DNA of 19,397 nucleotides. It comes from an uncultured beta proteobacterium (GTDB lineage Bacteria > Pseudomonadota > Gammaproteobacteria > Burkholderiales > Burkholderiaceae_B). Position numbers and translations under genes: made by a program. The stretch covers positions 1 to 19,397 of the forward strand of contig CAIYCP010000393.1 of assembly GCA_903924715.1 (NCBI GenBank), written 5' to 3'. This document shows, piece after piece, positions 7,345 to 15,362 of this stretch (positions within the stretch are counted from its first letter, which is position 1; every line of letters starts with the position of its first letter). A model generated the notes under the pieces. It was not told the DNA's origin and did not search any database. It worked only from the letters and a program-made list of their open reading frames with translations.

Positions 7345-8232
7345 ATGATTACTATTTTCGGCATCCCTCTACAAGCGTTTCTGGGCCAACTATTACTTGG
7401 CTTGGTCAACGGCTCTTTTTACGCGATTCTTTCGCTGGGCCTCGCGGTAATTTTCGGGCTACTGAACGTCATTAATTTCGCGCATGGCGCGCTTTACATG
7501 TTTGGCGCTTTTCTGGCCTGGATGGGCCTATCGTATTTTGATTTGAACTATTGGGTCATGCTGGCAATTGCGCCCTTTATTGTTGGCGTGTTTGGTATCT
7601 TCATTGAGCGTTTTCTGCTCAAACATCTTTATAAACTTGATCACCTCTACGGCCTGCTGCTCACCTTTGGCATCACGCTCTTAATGGAAGGACTGTTTCG
7701 CAGCTTCTACGGGGTCTCTGGTCAACCTTACTCAACACCCGAAGCACTGCGTGGCGCAACCAACCTAGGTTTTATGGTGCTGCCAAACTACCGTGCCTGG
7801 GTCGTCGTCGCTTCGGTCGTGGTGTGTTTGCTAACCTGGTTTGTGATTGAACGCACGCGCCTGGGCGCGCTGCTGCGTGCCGGCACTGAAAATCCTCGCC
7901 TGGTTGAAGCCTTTGGCGTGAATGTCCCATTAATGGTGACGCTCACCTATGGCTTTGGCGTCGCACTTGCAGGGTTTGCAGGTGTCTTGGCAGCTCCGAT
8001 TTTGCAAATTTCACCGCTGATGGGCTCCAACCTCATTGTGGTGGTGTTTGCAGTGGTGGTGATTGGTGGCATGGGCTCGATCTTAGGTGCGATTGTGACT
8101 GGGCTGGGGCTGGGCGTCATCGAAGGGCTCACAAAAGTATTCTGGCCTGAGGCTTCAAGCACGGTCGTGTTCATCATCATGGCCATCGTCTTATTGCTGC
8201 GCCCCGCCGGTCTGTTTGGAAAAGAGAAATGA
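7345..8232 (+). CDS. livH: Branched-chain-type ABC transporter permease (LivH-like)
   Basis: Inner-membrane permease subunit of 295 aa with several long hydrophobic segments. Family marks are FGLLNVINFAHGALYMFGAF (37-56) near the N-terminus and the cytoplasmic coupling loop RAGTENPRLVEAFGVNV (178-194), which contacts the ATPases. The C-terminus LLLRPAGLFGKEK is typical. It overlaps livM by four nt (ATGA). No clear Shine-Dalgarno sequence precedes the ATG. It pairs with LivM to form the channel and with LivG/LivF as motors. Confidence 0.94.
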   Translation: MITIFGIPLQAFLGQLLLGLVNGSFYAILSLGLAVIFGLLNVINFAHGALYMFGAFLAWMGLSYFDLNYWVMLAIAPFIVGVFGIFIERFLLKHLYKLDHLYGLLLTFGITLLMEGLFRSFYGVSGQPYSTPEALRGATNLGFMVLPNYRAWVVVASVVVCLLTWFVIERTRLGALLRAGTENPRLVEAFGVNVPLMVTLTYGFGVALAGFAGVLAAPILQISPLMGSNLIVVVFAVVVIGGMGSILGAIVTGLGLGVIEGLTKVFWPEASSTVVFIIMAIVLLLRPAGLFGKEK

Positions 8233-9221
8233 ATCGTCAAACGTTCGGTTATGTTTTATTTGTCGTGTTTCTGGCTGCGATCCCCATGCTCGGGATCTAT
8301 CCGATCTTCGCCATGAAAATCATGTGCTACGCCTTGTTTGCGTGCGCCTTTAATCTGCTGTTGGGTTTCACAGGCTTACTGTCCTTTGGTCACGCAGCGT
8401 TCTTAGGCAGCGCAGCCTATGCCTCTGGTCATGCCATCAAGGTGTGGGGCCTGTCGACTGAACTTGGCATCCTGTACGGCGTTGCCATCGCAGGCGCACT
8501 CGGCGTCGTGATGGGCGCGCTGGCGATTCGTCGAAGCGGAATCTATTTTGCAATGATCACCATGGCGCTTTCGCAAATGGTGTACTTTTATTTTCTGCAG
8601 GCCAAATTCACTGGCGGTGAAGACGGGCTACAGGGTGTGCCACGCGGCACACTCTTCGGAATGATCGATCTTAAAAACGATCTCAATTTGTATTACCTCG
8701 TGATGGCAATTTTTATCTTGGGGTATTTCATCATTTGGCGAACGGTGCATTCGCCCTTTGGTCAAGTGCTCAAAGCGATTCGCGAAAATGAACCTCGTGC
8801 AATTTCGCTTGGTTACGATGTCGAGCGCTTCAAGCTTTTAGCCTTTGTATTGTCTGCGTTACTGGCTGGTTTGGCAGGCTCAACCAAGATGCTGATTTTT
8901 GTTTCGGCCACCTTATCAGATGCGACCTGGCAAATGTCAGGCCTCGTGATTTTAATGACCTTGATTGGCGGCATGGGTACCCTGGTAGGCCCAGTAATTG
9001 GCGCATTTATTGTGGTGTTGCTTGAAAACAAAGTTGGTGACTTTGGTGCGGCACTCGCAAAATTAACGGGTGTTGAATGGTTTCAACGTTTGGGTGAGTC
9101 TGTCACGATTGTGATCGGCTTAATTTTCGTCATCTGCGTTCTGTCCTTCAGGCGCGGCTTAGTGGGCGAATTCAATGCCTGGATTGAAAAGCGTAAAGCA
9201 CCCGCTACGACTGTGACCTAA
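8229..9221 (+). CDS. livM: Branched-chain-type ABC transporter permease (LivM-like)
   Basis: Second inner-membrane permease subunit, 330 aa, hydrophobic through most of its length. The stretch NLLLGFTGLLSFGHAAFLG (42-60) and the coupling loop LKAIRENEPRAISLGYDV (181-198) identify BPD_transp_2 / LivM. The start ATG overlaps the livH stop, so the two permeases are translationally coupled. A 76-nt gap with a small hairpin separates it from the first enzyme gene. Confidence 0.94.
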   Translation: MNRQTFGYVLFVVFLAAIPMLGIYPIFAMKIMCYALFACAFNLLLGFTGLLSFGHAAFLGSAAYASGHAIKVWGLSTELGILYGVAIAGALGVVMGALAIRRSGIYFAMITMALSQMVYFYFLQAKFTGGEDGLQGVPRGTLFGMIDLKNDLNLYYLVMAIFILGYFIIWRTVHSPFGQVLKAIRENEPRAISLGYDVERFKLLAFVLSALLAGLAGSTKMLIFVSATLSDATWQMSGLVILMTLIGGMGTLVGPVIGAFIVVLLENKVGDFGAALAKLTGVEWFQRLGESVTIVIGLIFVICVLSFRRGLVGEFNAWIEKRKAPATTVT

Positions 9222-9252
9222 CCAACACGTTCGTCGCTTAGCTGTTTAGTCC

Positions 9253-9280
9253 CCTCTGAAATCAAAACAACACTCAGAGG
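9253..9280 (+). other. Small intercistronic hairpin between livM and the amidohydrolase gene
   Basis: Perfect 7-bp inverted repeat CCTCTGA (9253-9259) and TCAGAGG (9274-9280) with a 14-nt A-rich loop and no T-run. It ends 17 nt before the next start codon, just ahead of its GGAGA ribosome site (9289-9293). It may be an mRNA processing or stability element; this is weak evidence. Confidence 0.3.
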
Positions 9281-9297
9281 CCGCTGTCGGAGACAAC

Positions 9298-10158
9298 ATG
9301 ACCTTGATCGATATGCACTCGCATTGGGGTACGCAACGCGGTTACGTGCTTCGTACCCCCCAAGAGCTTGCGCAACAAAAGAAAACCTGGAACTCAGAAA
9401 CCCAATACGAAACCGAAGCGCAAATGGTGGCGTATTTTCGTGCCGCCAATGCACGCGTCATTTTGGATTTAGGCTTCACCAAATTTGCCCCGCTTCATGA
9501 AGTCATCCCCTTGCACGACTATTCTTTCGAGATGCAACGTCAGCACCCTGACGCGATTCTTGGCAACTGGTTTCATCTTGACCCTGCTTTACACGGCGTA
9601 GAGGGTTTAAAAGAGCTGCGTCGCTGCATTGACTCAAACGCAGGGTTTGTTGGCTTAGCGGTCAATGGTTCAGGCTCGGTTCCTGCCAGCGATCCGCTCT
9701 ACGATCCTTATTACAAGTTGTGCATTGAAGCCAATATTCCGGCGCTCATCTTTGTTGGCACAACCGGCCTAGGCGCTGGCTTACCCGGCGGTAACGGCAT
9801 CTTGCTAGATAGCTGCCATCCACGACATCTTGATTGGGTTGCCGCAAAAAATCCACAACTTAAAATTGTGGCCGCGCGCCCAGGATGGCCGTGGCAGGCC
9901 GAAACGATTGCCGTCTTAATGCACAAGCGCAATATTTGGTACGAACTACACGGCTGGTCTCCTAAATACTTTACGCCCGACCTTAAACACGATATTGCTC
10001 GTCGTCTACAGGATCGCATCATGTTTGGTGGCGACTATCCACTATATAAATACGAACGACTCACCACTGAGTGGAAAGCCGAAGGCTACTCCGATGCGGT
10101 GCTAGAAAAAGTGTTTCACAAAAATGCAGAAGCCTTTTTAAACGGAGAGCAACGCTAA
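9298..10158 (+). CDS. Amidohydrolase-2 family TIM-barrel protein (hydrolase or decarboxylase-like)
   Basis: The protein has 286 aa, is cytoplasmic and has no signal peptide. The N-terminal IDMHSHW gives the HxH metal ligands (His7, His9), and MFGGDYPLYKYE gives the late Asp (246). Overall layout fits PF04909, which includes ACMSD, gamma-resorcylate decarboxylase and lactone/aryl hydrolases. Two positions where many relatives carry His appear changed: IFVGTTG near 151-157 and AARPGWPWQ with Arg194 where AHPxWPW is common. The reaction cannot be named. A GGAGA site 5 nt before the ATG supports the start. Its stop overlaps the SDR start (TAATG), so the two are coupled. A degradative role on the compound imported by the Liv-type transporter is inferred from context. 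Confidence 0.85.
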   Translation: MTLIDMHSHWGTQRGYVLRTPQELAQQKKTWNSETQYETEAQMVAYFRAANARVILDLGFTKFAPLHEVIPLHDYSFEMQRQHPDAILGNWFHLDPALHGVEGLKELRRCIDSNAGFVGLAVNGSGSVPASDPLYDPYYKLCIEANIPALIFVGTTGLGAGLPGGNGILLDSCHPRHLDWVAAKNPQLKIVAARPGWPWQAETIAVLMHKRNIWYELHGWSPKYFTPDLKHDIARRLQDRIMFGGDYPLYKYERLTTEWKAEGYSDAVLEKVFHKNAEAFLNGEQR

Positions 10159-10937
10159 TGGATTTAGGGCTGAAAGGCAAAGTTGCCATCGTAGGCGGCG
10201 GCAGCATGGGTATTGGTTTTGGGATTGCAAACCGACTTGCAAACGAAGGTGCTGATCTGGTCATCTTCGCGCGCCGTATCGCCAAACTAGAAAAAGCCGC
10301 TCAAGACATCTCAACGCAATACGGCGTCAGAGTCATCCCTGTCGCGGCCGATATTCGCGACAAAGACGAAAGCACGCGTATCGTGCAGGCCGCAATTGAT
10401 GCCTACGGCAGACTCGATATTTTGGTCAATAACGATGGCGCGCCACCACTCGGTGCAATCGATACGTTTGATGATGTGGCTTGGCAAAAAGCGATTGAAC
10501 AAAATCTGTTCAGCGTGATCCGCATGGTGCGCTCTGCCCTGCCACATTTGAAAGCATCAGGTAGTGGCAGCATTTTAAATATCTCAGCGATTTCAGCGAT
10601 TCAGCCCATCGCAGGCTTTGCACTGTCGGTTGCAACCTGGGCGGGGCTCATCGGCTACGCTAAAACTTTATCGATGGAGATCGCCCAGTACGGCATCAAC
10701 GTCAACACCATCTGTCCGGGCTATATCGACACCGACCGTCTGCAAAAGGTTTTTGCTGCAGGTACAGAGAGCCCCGAAACCGTTCGCGCGAAATTGATCA
10801 CCGAGATCCCCCTGGGTCGAATCGGCTCAACGGCCGATATCGCCAACTTGGTTGCTTTATTGGTCTCACCAGCGGGTTCGTACATCACGGGCTGCACGAT
10901 ACCGGTAGATGGCGGTTTATTACGTGCACTTCGGTGA
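10158..10937 (+). CDS. SDR-fold protein lacking the catalytic Tyr and Lys
   Basis: A classical-length short-chain dehydrogenase/reductase fold, 259 aa. The Rossmann loop GGGSMGIGFGIA (13-24), NNDG (91-94, usual NNAG), the NIS strand (141-143), CPGYIDTDRL (186-195) and the C-terminal PVDGG are all present. Where YxxxK is expected the sequence is FALSV: Phe154 and Val158. A known divergent SDR subfamily has LxLSN in this place, so a dehydrogenase role is uncertain; binding of NAD(P), another chemistry, or a partner role are possible. The frame is open from 10071, but the ATG at 10158 has GGAGAG upstream and overlaps the previous stop (TAATG). It also overlaps the next gene by one nt. Confidence 0.88.
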   Translation: MDLGLKGKVAIVGGGSMGIGFGIANRLANEGADLVIFARRIAKLEKAAQDISTQYGVRVIPVAADIRDKDESTRIVQAAIDAYGRLDILVNNDGAPPLGAIDTFDDVAWQKAIEQNLFSVIRMVRSALPHLKASGSGSILNISAISAIQPIAGFALSVATWAGLIGYAKTLSMEIAQYGINVNTICPGYIDTDRLQKVFAAGTESPETVRAKLITEIPLGRIGSTADIANLVALLVSPAGSYITGCTIPVDGGLLRALR

Positions 10938-12598
10938 TGGCGATGAATCTGTACACAACCCCGCAATATAAAACTCGTCTCACCGACGCGTTGCGCAAAC
11001 GTTATATCGCAAGCAAGGGCTGGCACGACATTACTTTTTTTGACTTTATTGCACAACGCGCCGCTGAGCACCCCGAGCGTACGGTCTTTATCGACGAAAC
11101 GCGCAGCCTGACTTACGGTGCACTCAAAGATCAAGTTGAACGTTGCGCCGCTTTTTTTAAAAGCATTGGAATCGGAGCAGGCGATGTTGTCACCCTGCAA
11201 TTTCCCAATCGCATTGAGTTTCCGATTGTCTTTTTCTCACTCGAACTGATTGGCGCAATTGCAAACAAAATCAGCCCCGACTTTAGGCGTCGCGAGGTTG
11301 AATATATTTTGCGCTTTTCAAATAGCAAAGCCTTTGTCTGCGCCTCGAGCTTCAAAGGTTTTGACTATGCAGCCATGATTGACGAGCTGCGCCCAAGCTT
11401 GTCAAACTTAACAACCGTTGTGGTGTCGGGCGCGACCAAAATAAAAAACGTACATTCACTTGAACAAGGCCTGGCCAACACAGCACCGCTGAGCCACGCG
11501 GATCGTGTGCACATGAGCCCAGATGCCATCATGCGTATGGCTTTTACCTCTGGCACCACCGGTGATCCCAAAGGGGTCATGCATAGCTTTAACACGACGC
11601 TCTACGCCGCCGAGGTGATCAATGCTGAAATGCATGTCACCCCAGATGAAGTGCTATTGATTTGGCTTCCCGTGGGATTGAACTGGGGCTATCTGAGCCT
11701 ATTGCAAACCATCATGATTGGCGCCAAGGCAGTACTCATGGAGCGCTTCCAAGCCGAGCGTGCGCTGGTGCTCATTGAAAAGTATCGGGCGACTTTTATT
11801 CCAACGGCACCGGCCTCCTTGCTGGCCATTATGAATGTGCCTGATTTTAAAAAATATGATTGCTCATCGTTGCGCGTCGTCGTGACCGGCGGTGCGTCAG
11901 CTGCGATTGAAACAATTCGCGACTATCAACAGCACATGAAAGGCCACTTGCTTGAACTGTATGGCATGCTCGAAACAGGCTTTCATACGTTTACGCGTTT
12001 TGAGGATGATCCTGAGAAGGTGAACGGTACGATTGGTCGAATCGTTGGTCAAATGGAGTTGCGCATCATTGACGAGGCAGGTAACGATGTGCCTGAGGGC
12101 GCAGAAGGTGAAATCGCAGCCTACGGGCCTTCAGTTCATTTGGGCTACTTCAACAACCCTAACGCAAATAAAGAACTTTTTACCGACGATGACTGGTTCA
12201 GAACCGGCGATTTAGGTAAATATGTAGATCAGGCTGGCAATGTGATGATTGTTGGTCGTCGCAAAGAAATGATTAACCGTGGTGGTAAAAAATATTTTCC
12301 GCGCGAAATTGAAGAATTTCTGTATGCTTTACCGTCAGTGCTACACGCGGCGATTGTTGGTGTAAACGATCACCGCTTAGGTGAAAAAAATTGTCTTTGC
12401 GTTGTCTTAAAACCTGGCGCACAATTAACACTGCCCGAGGTCGTGGCTTCACTTAAAGGCCAAGTTGCGGATTACAAGCTGCCCGAAATGCTTGAGTTTT
12501 ATGATGAACTACCTTTTACGCCGACCGGAAAAATCCGTCGGCATGTTTTAACTGCCGATGTCATTGCACGTATTCAAGCACGCTCACCTTCACTCTAA
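10937..12598 (+). CDS. AMP-dependent acyl/aryl-CoA synthetase (adenylate-forming ligase)
   Basis: This enzyme activates a carboxylic acid with ATP to acyl-AMP and then to a CoA thioester. It has 553 aa. Motifs in order: FTSGTTGDPKGV (203-214, A3), YGMLETGF (342-349, where A5 is usually YGxTE), the A7 FRTGDLG (421-427), the hinge GRRKEMINRGGKKYFP and the catalytic Lys532 in PTGKIRR. All core residues look intact. The start may be ATG 10937, overlapping the SDR stop (TGATG), or ATG 10943; a GTG at 10934 is also in frame. Acid substrate is unknown. Being coupled to the amidohydrolase and SDR genes, it probably activates the acid imported or released by them. Confidence 0.92.
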   Translation: MAMNLYTTPQYKTRLTDALRKRYIASKGWHDITFFDFIAQRAAEHPERTVFIDETRSLTYGALKDQVERCAAFFKSIGIGAGDVVTLQFPNRIEFPIVFFSLELIGAIANKISPDFRRREVEYILRFSNSKAFVCASSFKGFDYAAMIDELRPSLSNLTTVVVSGATKIKNVHSLEQGLANTAPLSHADRVHMSPDAIMRMAFTSGTTGDPKGVMHSFNTTLYAAEVINAEMHVTPDEVLLIWLPVGLNWGYLSLLQTIMIGAKAVLMERFQAERALVLIEKYRATFIPTAPASLLAIMNVPDFKKYDCSSLRVVVTGGASAAIETIRDYQQHMKGHLLELYGMLETGFHTFTRFEDDPEKVNGTIGRIVGQMELRIIDEAGNDVPEGAEGEIAAYGPSVHLGYFNNPNANKELFTDDDWFRTGDLGKYVDQAGNVMIVGRRKEMINRGGKKYFPREIEEFLYALPSVLHAAIVGVNDHRLGEKNCLCVVLKPGAQLTLPEVVASLKGQVADYKLPEMLEFYDELPFTPTGKIRRHVLTADVIARIQARSPSL

Positions 12599-12611
12599 AT
12601 TGAGGCTATCT

Positions 12612-13478
12612 ATGAAGATTAGGCAATTTTTAAAAACACCCTGCGCCATCGCGCTCACCGTCGGCGCGCTTCTAACAGGCTCGCTCACTCTAGCCCAAAC
12701 AACTGCGCCAACTGCAGCGACTGCAGCTTCCTCTAAAGTTGAACTACAGTGGCTGGGGCAGGCTGCCTTTCGCATCACCTCGCCCGGGGGCAAGCTCATT
12801 GTCATTGACCCCTGGATCACAGGCGGCCCCAAAGCACCGGCCAACTACAAGGCAGATTTAGCCGCCGTGGGCAAGATCGATTTACTACTGGTCACCCATG
12901 CACACGTTGATCACTTAGGCGACGCCCCTGCTTTGGCCATCCTGAATAAAACCAAACTCTATGGTCCGGCAGACATGGTGACCCCGCTCATCACGCTTGG
13001 CCTGATTCCGGCAGATTTGGGTCATCGCTTCAATAAAACAGGCCATATCAAACCCTTTCCTGGGATCAAAGTGACCGCCGTCGCCGCCGAACACTCGTCG
13101 CTGCTCGTCTGGAATAATCCTGCCACCAAGAAAAATGAGTCTCACCCTGCGGGCGAAGCGATGGGCTACATCGTCGAACTCGAAAATGGTTTCAAAATCT
13201 GGCACATGGGTGATACCGGGTTGTTCGGCGATATGAAATTTATCAGCGAGCACTATAAACCTGACTTGGTCTTGATCCCAATCGGCGGGAACTTCACGAT
13301 GGATCCTGAAGACGCAGCTTTTGCGTTGAACACCTGGATCAAACCAAAGATGGTCATCCCCATGCACTACAACTCGAATCCACTGACCCAAGGAACCTTG
13401 GCCGGCTTTCAGGCTGCGATGAAAGACAGCGCAATCAAGATCATCCCGATGACTGAAGGGCAGACACTTTCGTTTTAA
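12612..13478 (+). CDS. Exported metallo-beta-lactamase-fold hydrolase (UPF0173-like)
   Basis: 288 aa. Residues 1-28 form a signal peptide (hydrophobic IALTVGALLTGSL, likely cleavage after TLA), followed by an Ala/Thr-rich linker. The MBL core has THAHVDHLGD (His96, His98, Asp100, His101), His161 in AAEHSS, Asp201 in HMGDTG and His252 in IPMHYNS, a full set of di-metal ligands. The sequence resembles UPF0173 metal-dependent hydrolases, which are usually cytoplasmic and shorter; here it is predicted to be periplasmic. The frame is open from 12558, but ATG 12612 is chosen because GAGG lies before it and it begins the signal peptide. Only 13 nt separate it from the ligase gene. The substrate is unknown; it may process the ligand before uptake. 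Confidence 0.88.
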   Translation: MKIRQFLKTPCAIALTVGALLTGSLTLAQTTAPTAATAASSKVELQWLGQAAFRITSPGGKLIVIDPWITGGPKAPANYKADLAAVGKIDLLLVTHAHVDHLGDAPALAILNKTKLYGPADMVTPLITLGLIPADLGHRFNKTGHIKPFPGIKVTAVAAEHSSLLVWNNPATKKNESHPAGEAMGYIVELENGFKIWHMGDTGLFGDMKFISEHYKPDLVLIPIGGNFTMDPEDAAFALNTWIKPKMVIPMHYNSNPLTQGTLAGFQAAMKDSAIKIIPMTEGQTLSF

Positions 13479-13488
13479 GCGTTTGTTC

Positions 13489-14313
13489 TCAATCGATCAG
13501 CTTTCCACCCTCATGAAAGGGGTAAGGTCCCGCATACGTACCGCAAGGCATTTGGTGCGTGACTAAACCTCTTTCGTGATCCCAGGCATGCACTTTGAAA
13601 CCGCCCGGTTCCAGCGTCCACTGCGAAGCCGCCTCGGGATCTAAATCGAGTGCAACTTGATGGGCAGGCGCTGGTGACGTTGACGCAATTGTTGAGCCGA
13701 AACGCACATCAATTGCACGATGCAAATGACCACAGATCACGCGCTCGATATTTGAATACCGCGCAACAAGCCGCTCGAGCTCTGGCGCGCCTTCCAATAA
13801 ACCAATTTTGTCCATATGACCGATTAAGGTCTTGAACGGTGGATGATGCATCGCGATCACCACCGGCCTGTCAGCTGCATCGTCCAAGGCTTTTTTTAAC
13901 CAGGCCAAACGCGTCGCACAAAGCGCACCATGGCTAGCTTGAGCAACTGTAGTATCTAACGTGATTAAACAAATAGGGCCGAGCTCAATCTTATATTGAA
14001 CAAAGCCAGCTTCGCCTAGATATCCATGCTCTGGAAATGCAGCACGCATATGAGTAACGTCGTCATGATTGCCTGGCAGCAAATAATACGGCATCGTCAA
14101 GGGGGCAAGCAGTTCACGCAAGTGTGCATATTCAGCGGGTCGACCAAAATCGGTCAGATCACCCGTTAAGACGACAGCGTGAGGTTGTTGACGCAACTGC
14201 CCGATCGTTTGAACGGCTTCGCGTAAATAAGGCGCAGTATCAAGACGCCCATAGGCTAAACGGCCAGGTTCGCGAATATGCAAGTCCGTTAATTGTACAA
14301 ATAGCGTGCTCAT
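13489..14313 (-). CDS. GpdQ-like cyclic/glycerophosphodiester metallophosphodiesterase
   Basis: A calcineurin-like binuclear metallophosphoesterase, 274 aa, cytoplasmic. Metal ligands are Asp10, His12 (LTDLHI), Asp52 (GDLTD), Asn82 (GNHDD), His156 (MHHPP), His196 and His198 (CGHLH). These positions nearly match GpdQ of Enterobacter (D8, H10, D50, N80, H156, H195, H197). Further GpdQ-like marks recalled from that protein are YGRLD, FGRPAEY, MDKIG and a C-terminal YAGPYPF. GpdQ cleaves glycerophosphodiesters such as glycerophosphoethanolamine; CpdA-type cAMP phosphodiesterase is the main alternative. It is the last gene of the minus-strand ABC operon, overlapping the ATPase stop by four nt. That placement argues that it acts on the imported compound. 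It converges on the MBL gene with a 10-nt gap. Confidence 0.88.
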   Translation of the reverse strand: MSTLFVQLTDLHIREPGRLAYGRLDTAPYLREAVQTIGQLRQQPHAVVLTGDLTDFGRPAEYAHLRELLAPLTMPYYLLPGNHDDVTHMRAAFPEHGYLGEAGFVQYKIELGPICLITLDTTVAQASHGALCATRLAWLKKALDDAADRPVVIAMHHPPFKTLIGHMDKIGLLEGAPELERLVARYSNIERVICGHLHRAIDVRFGSTIASTSPAPAHQVALDLDPEAASQWTLEPGGFKVHAWDHERGLVTHQMPCGTYAGPYPFHEGGKLID

Positions 14314-15362
14314 TCATTGTCCTCAAAGGGCATAAAGTGCTCGGCTGAAATAGCGAGCGAAACTTGGTCACCCACGCGATAAGGGCTGTCACGATTCGTC
14401 TCCACCGTGAGCACCCCTTGCCCGACGACGTCTAAACGATAATGAACTCGATCGCCTAAAAAACTACGCTGCATAATCGTGGCCGCGGGTTGATTCAACA
14501 TCAAGGCTTTCAATTGGATATCCTCTGGACGGACAAAAAGCTGACGCCAAGGACCTTGGGGGCAAGTCAACTCTTTACCACCAACCGTGATCACGTTATT
14601 CGCAATATCTGCAGGGCTGCGCTGCAATCGATTAATGCGCCCTAAAAACTCTGCAACAAACATATGATCAGGATTGCGGTAAAGCGCTTCACCCTCACCC
14701 ACTTGAATGATCTTTCCGCTGCGCATGACTGCCAGGCGATCGGCGATCGCGAGTGCTTCTTGTTGATCATGCGTCACATGTATTGTCGTAACCCCAAGTC
14801 GACGCAGCAACTCTGCCAGTTCGTCACGTAGCGTCACTTTCAGCTTCGCGTCCAAGGCAGTCAGTGGCTCATCCAGCAATAGAACTTTAGGTCGGACCGC
14901 AACCGCACGCGCCAAGGCCACGCGCTGACGCTGCCCCCCAGACAATTCTCCGGGGCGTTTATGCTCAAGACCATTGAGTCGAACGAGCTCAATCAATTCG
15001 CCGACAGCCTGCTTAAGCTGTTGATCGCTAGCACCTCGCAACTTCAACCCGTAGCCAATATTGGCCTGAACCGTCATCTGTGGGAAAAGAGCGTAATGCT
15101 GAAAAACCATTCCGATCTGACGTCGCTCGACAGGTACGTCTGTCACCTCGTGCGCACCGAACCGAATAACGCCGCCTGGATCGACCGTCTCAAGGCCAGC
15201 AATCAAACGCAACAGCGTCGTTTTTCCGCAGCCTGAAGGCCCAAGCAATGCCAGCACCTCGCCGGGATGAACGTCAAGCGATGACGGCAATAAGCCCTGT
15301 GTGCCGTCTGCATAGGTCTTTGCACAGCCGATAATGTGCACTGCAGTACGTTCAAGTTCCAT
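14310..15362 (-). CDS. ABC transporter ATP-binding protein (iron/polyamine/organophosphate-type)
   Basis: Motor subunit, 350 aa, of the CysA/PotA/FbpC type. Walker A GPSGCGKT (41-48), Q-loop FQHY (87-90), signature LSGGQRQRVALAR (140-152), Walker B VLLLDEP and switch His198 in VTHDQQEAL are all canonical. A C-terminal TOBE-like domain (about 270-350) follows. The frame is open back to 15422, but ATG 15362 is chosen: GAGG lies 12 nt upstream and the protein then opens normally. It overlaps the upstream permease gene by 11 nt and the downstream phosphodiesterase by 4 nt. Coupling to the phosphodiesterase gene is the main clue to the substrate. Confidence 0.92.
   Translation of the reverse strand: MELERTAVHIIGCAKTYADGTQGLLPSSLDVHPGEVLALLGPSGCGKTTLLRLIAGLETVDPGGVIRFGAHEVTDVPVERRQIGMVFQHYALFPQMTVQANIGYGLKLRGASDQQLKQAVGELIELVRLNGLEHKRPGELSGGQRQRVALARAVAVRPKVLLLDEPLTALDAKLKVTLRDELAELLRRLGVTTIHVTHDQQEALAIADRLAVMRSGKIIQVGEGEALYRNPDHMFVAEFLGRINRLQRSPADIANNVITVGGKELTCPQGPWRQLFVRPEDIQLKALMLNQPAATIMQRSFLGDRVHYRLDVVGQGVLTVETNRDSPYRVGDQVSLAISAEHFMPFEDNE

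Noticed and set aside
10721..11200. Open frame of 159 codons on the minus strand over the SDR/ligase junction
   Set aside because: It is antisense to two well supported coupled genes and no motif is recognised.
12915..13391. Open frame of 158 codons on the minus strand inside the MBL gene
   Set aside because: It lies opposite a gene with clear catalytic motifs, has no ribosome site and no recognisable motif.
13489..14313. Assignment of the phosphodiesterase as PlcP (phospholipase C of lipid remodelling)
   Set aside because: PlcP belongs to another metallophosphoesterase group; the motif spacing and the C-terminal YAGP here match GpdQ much better.
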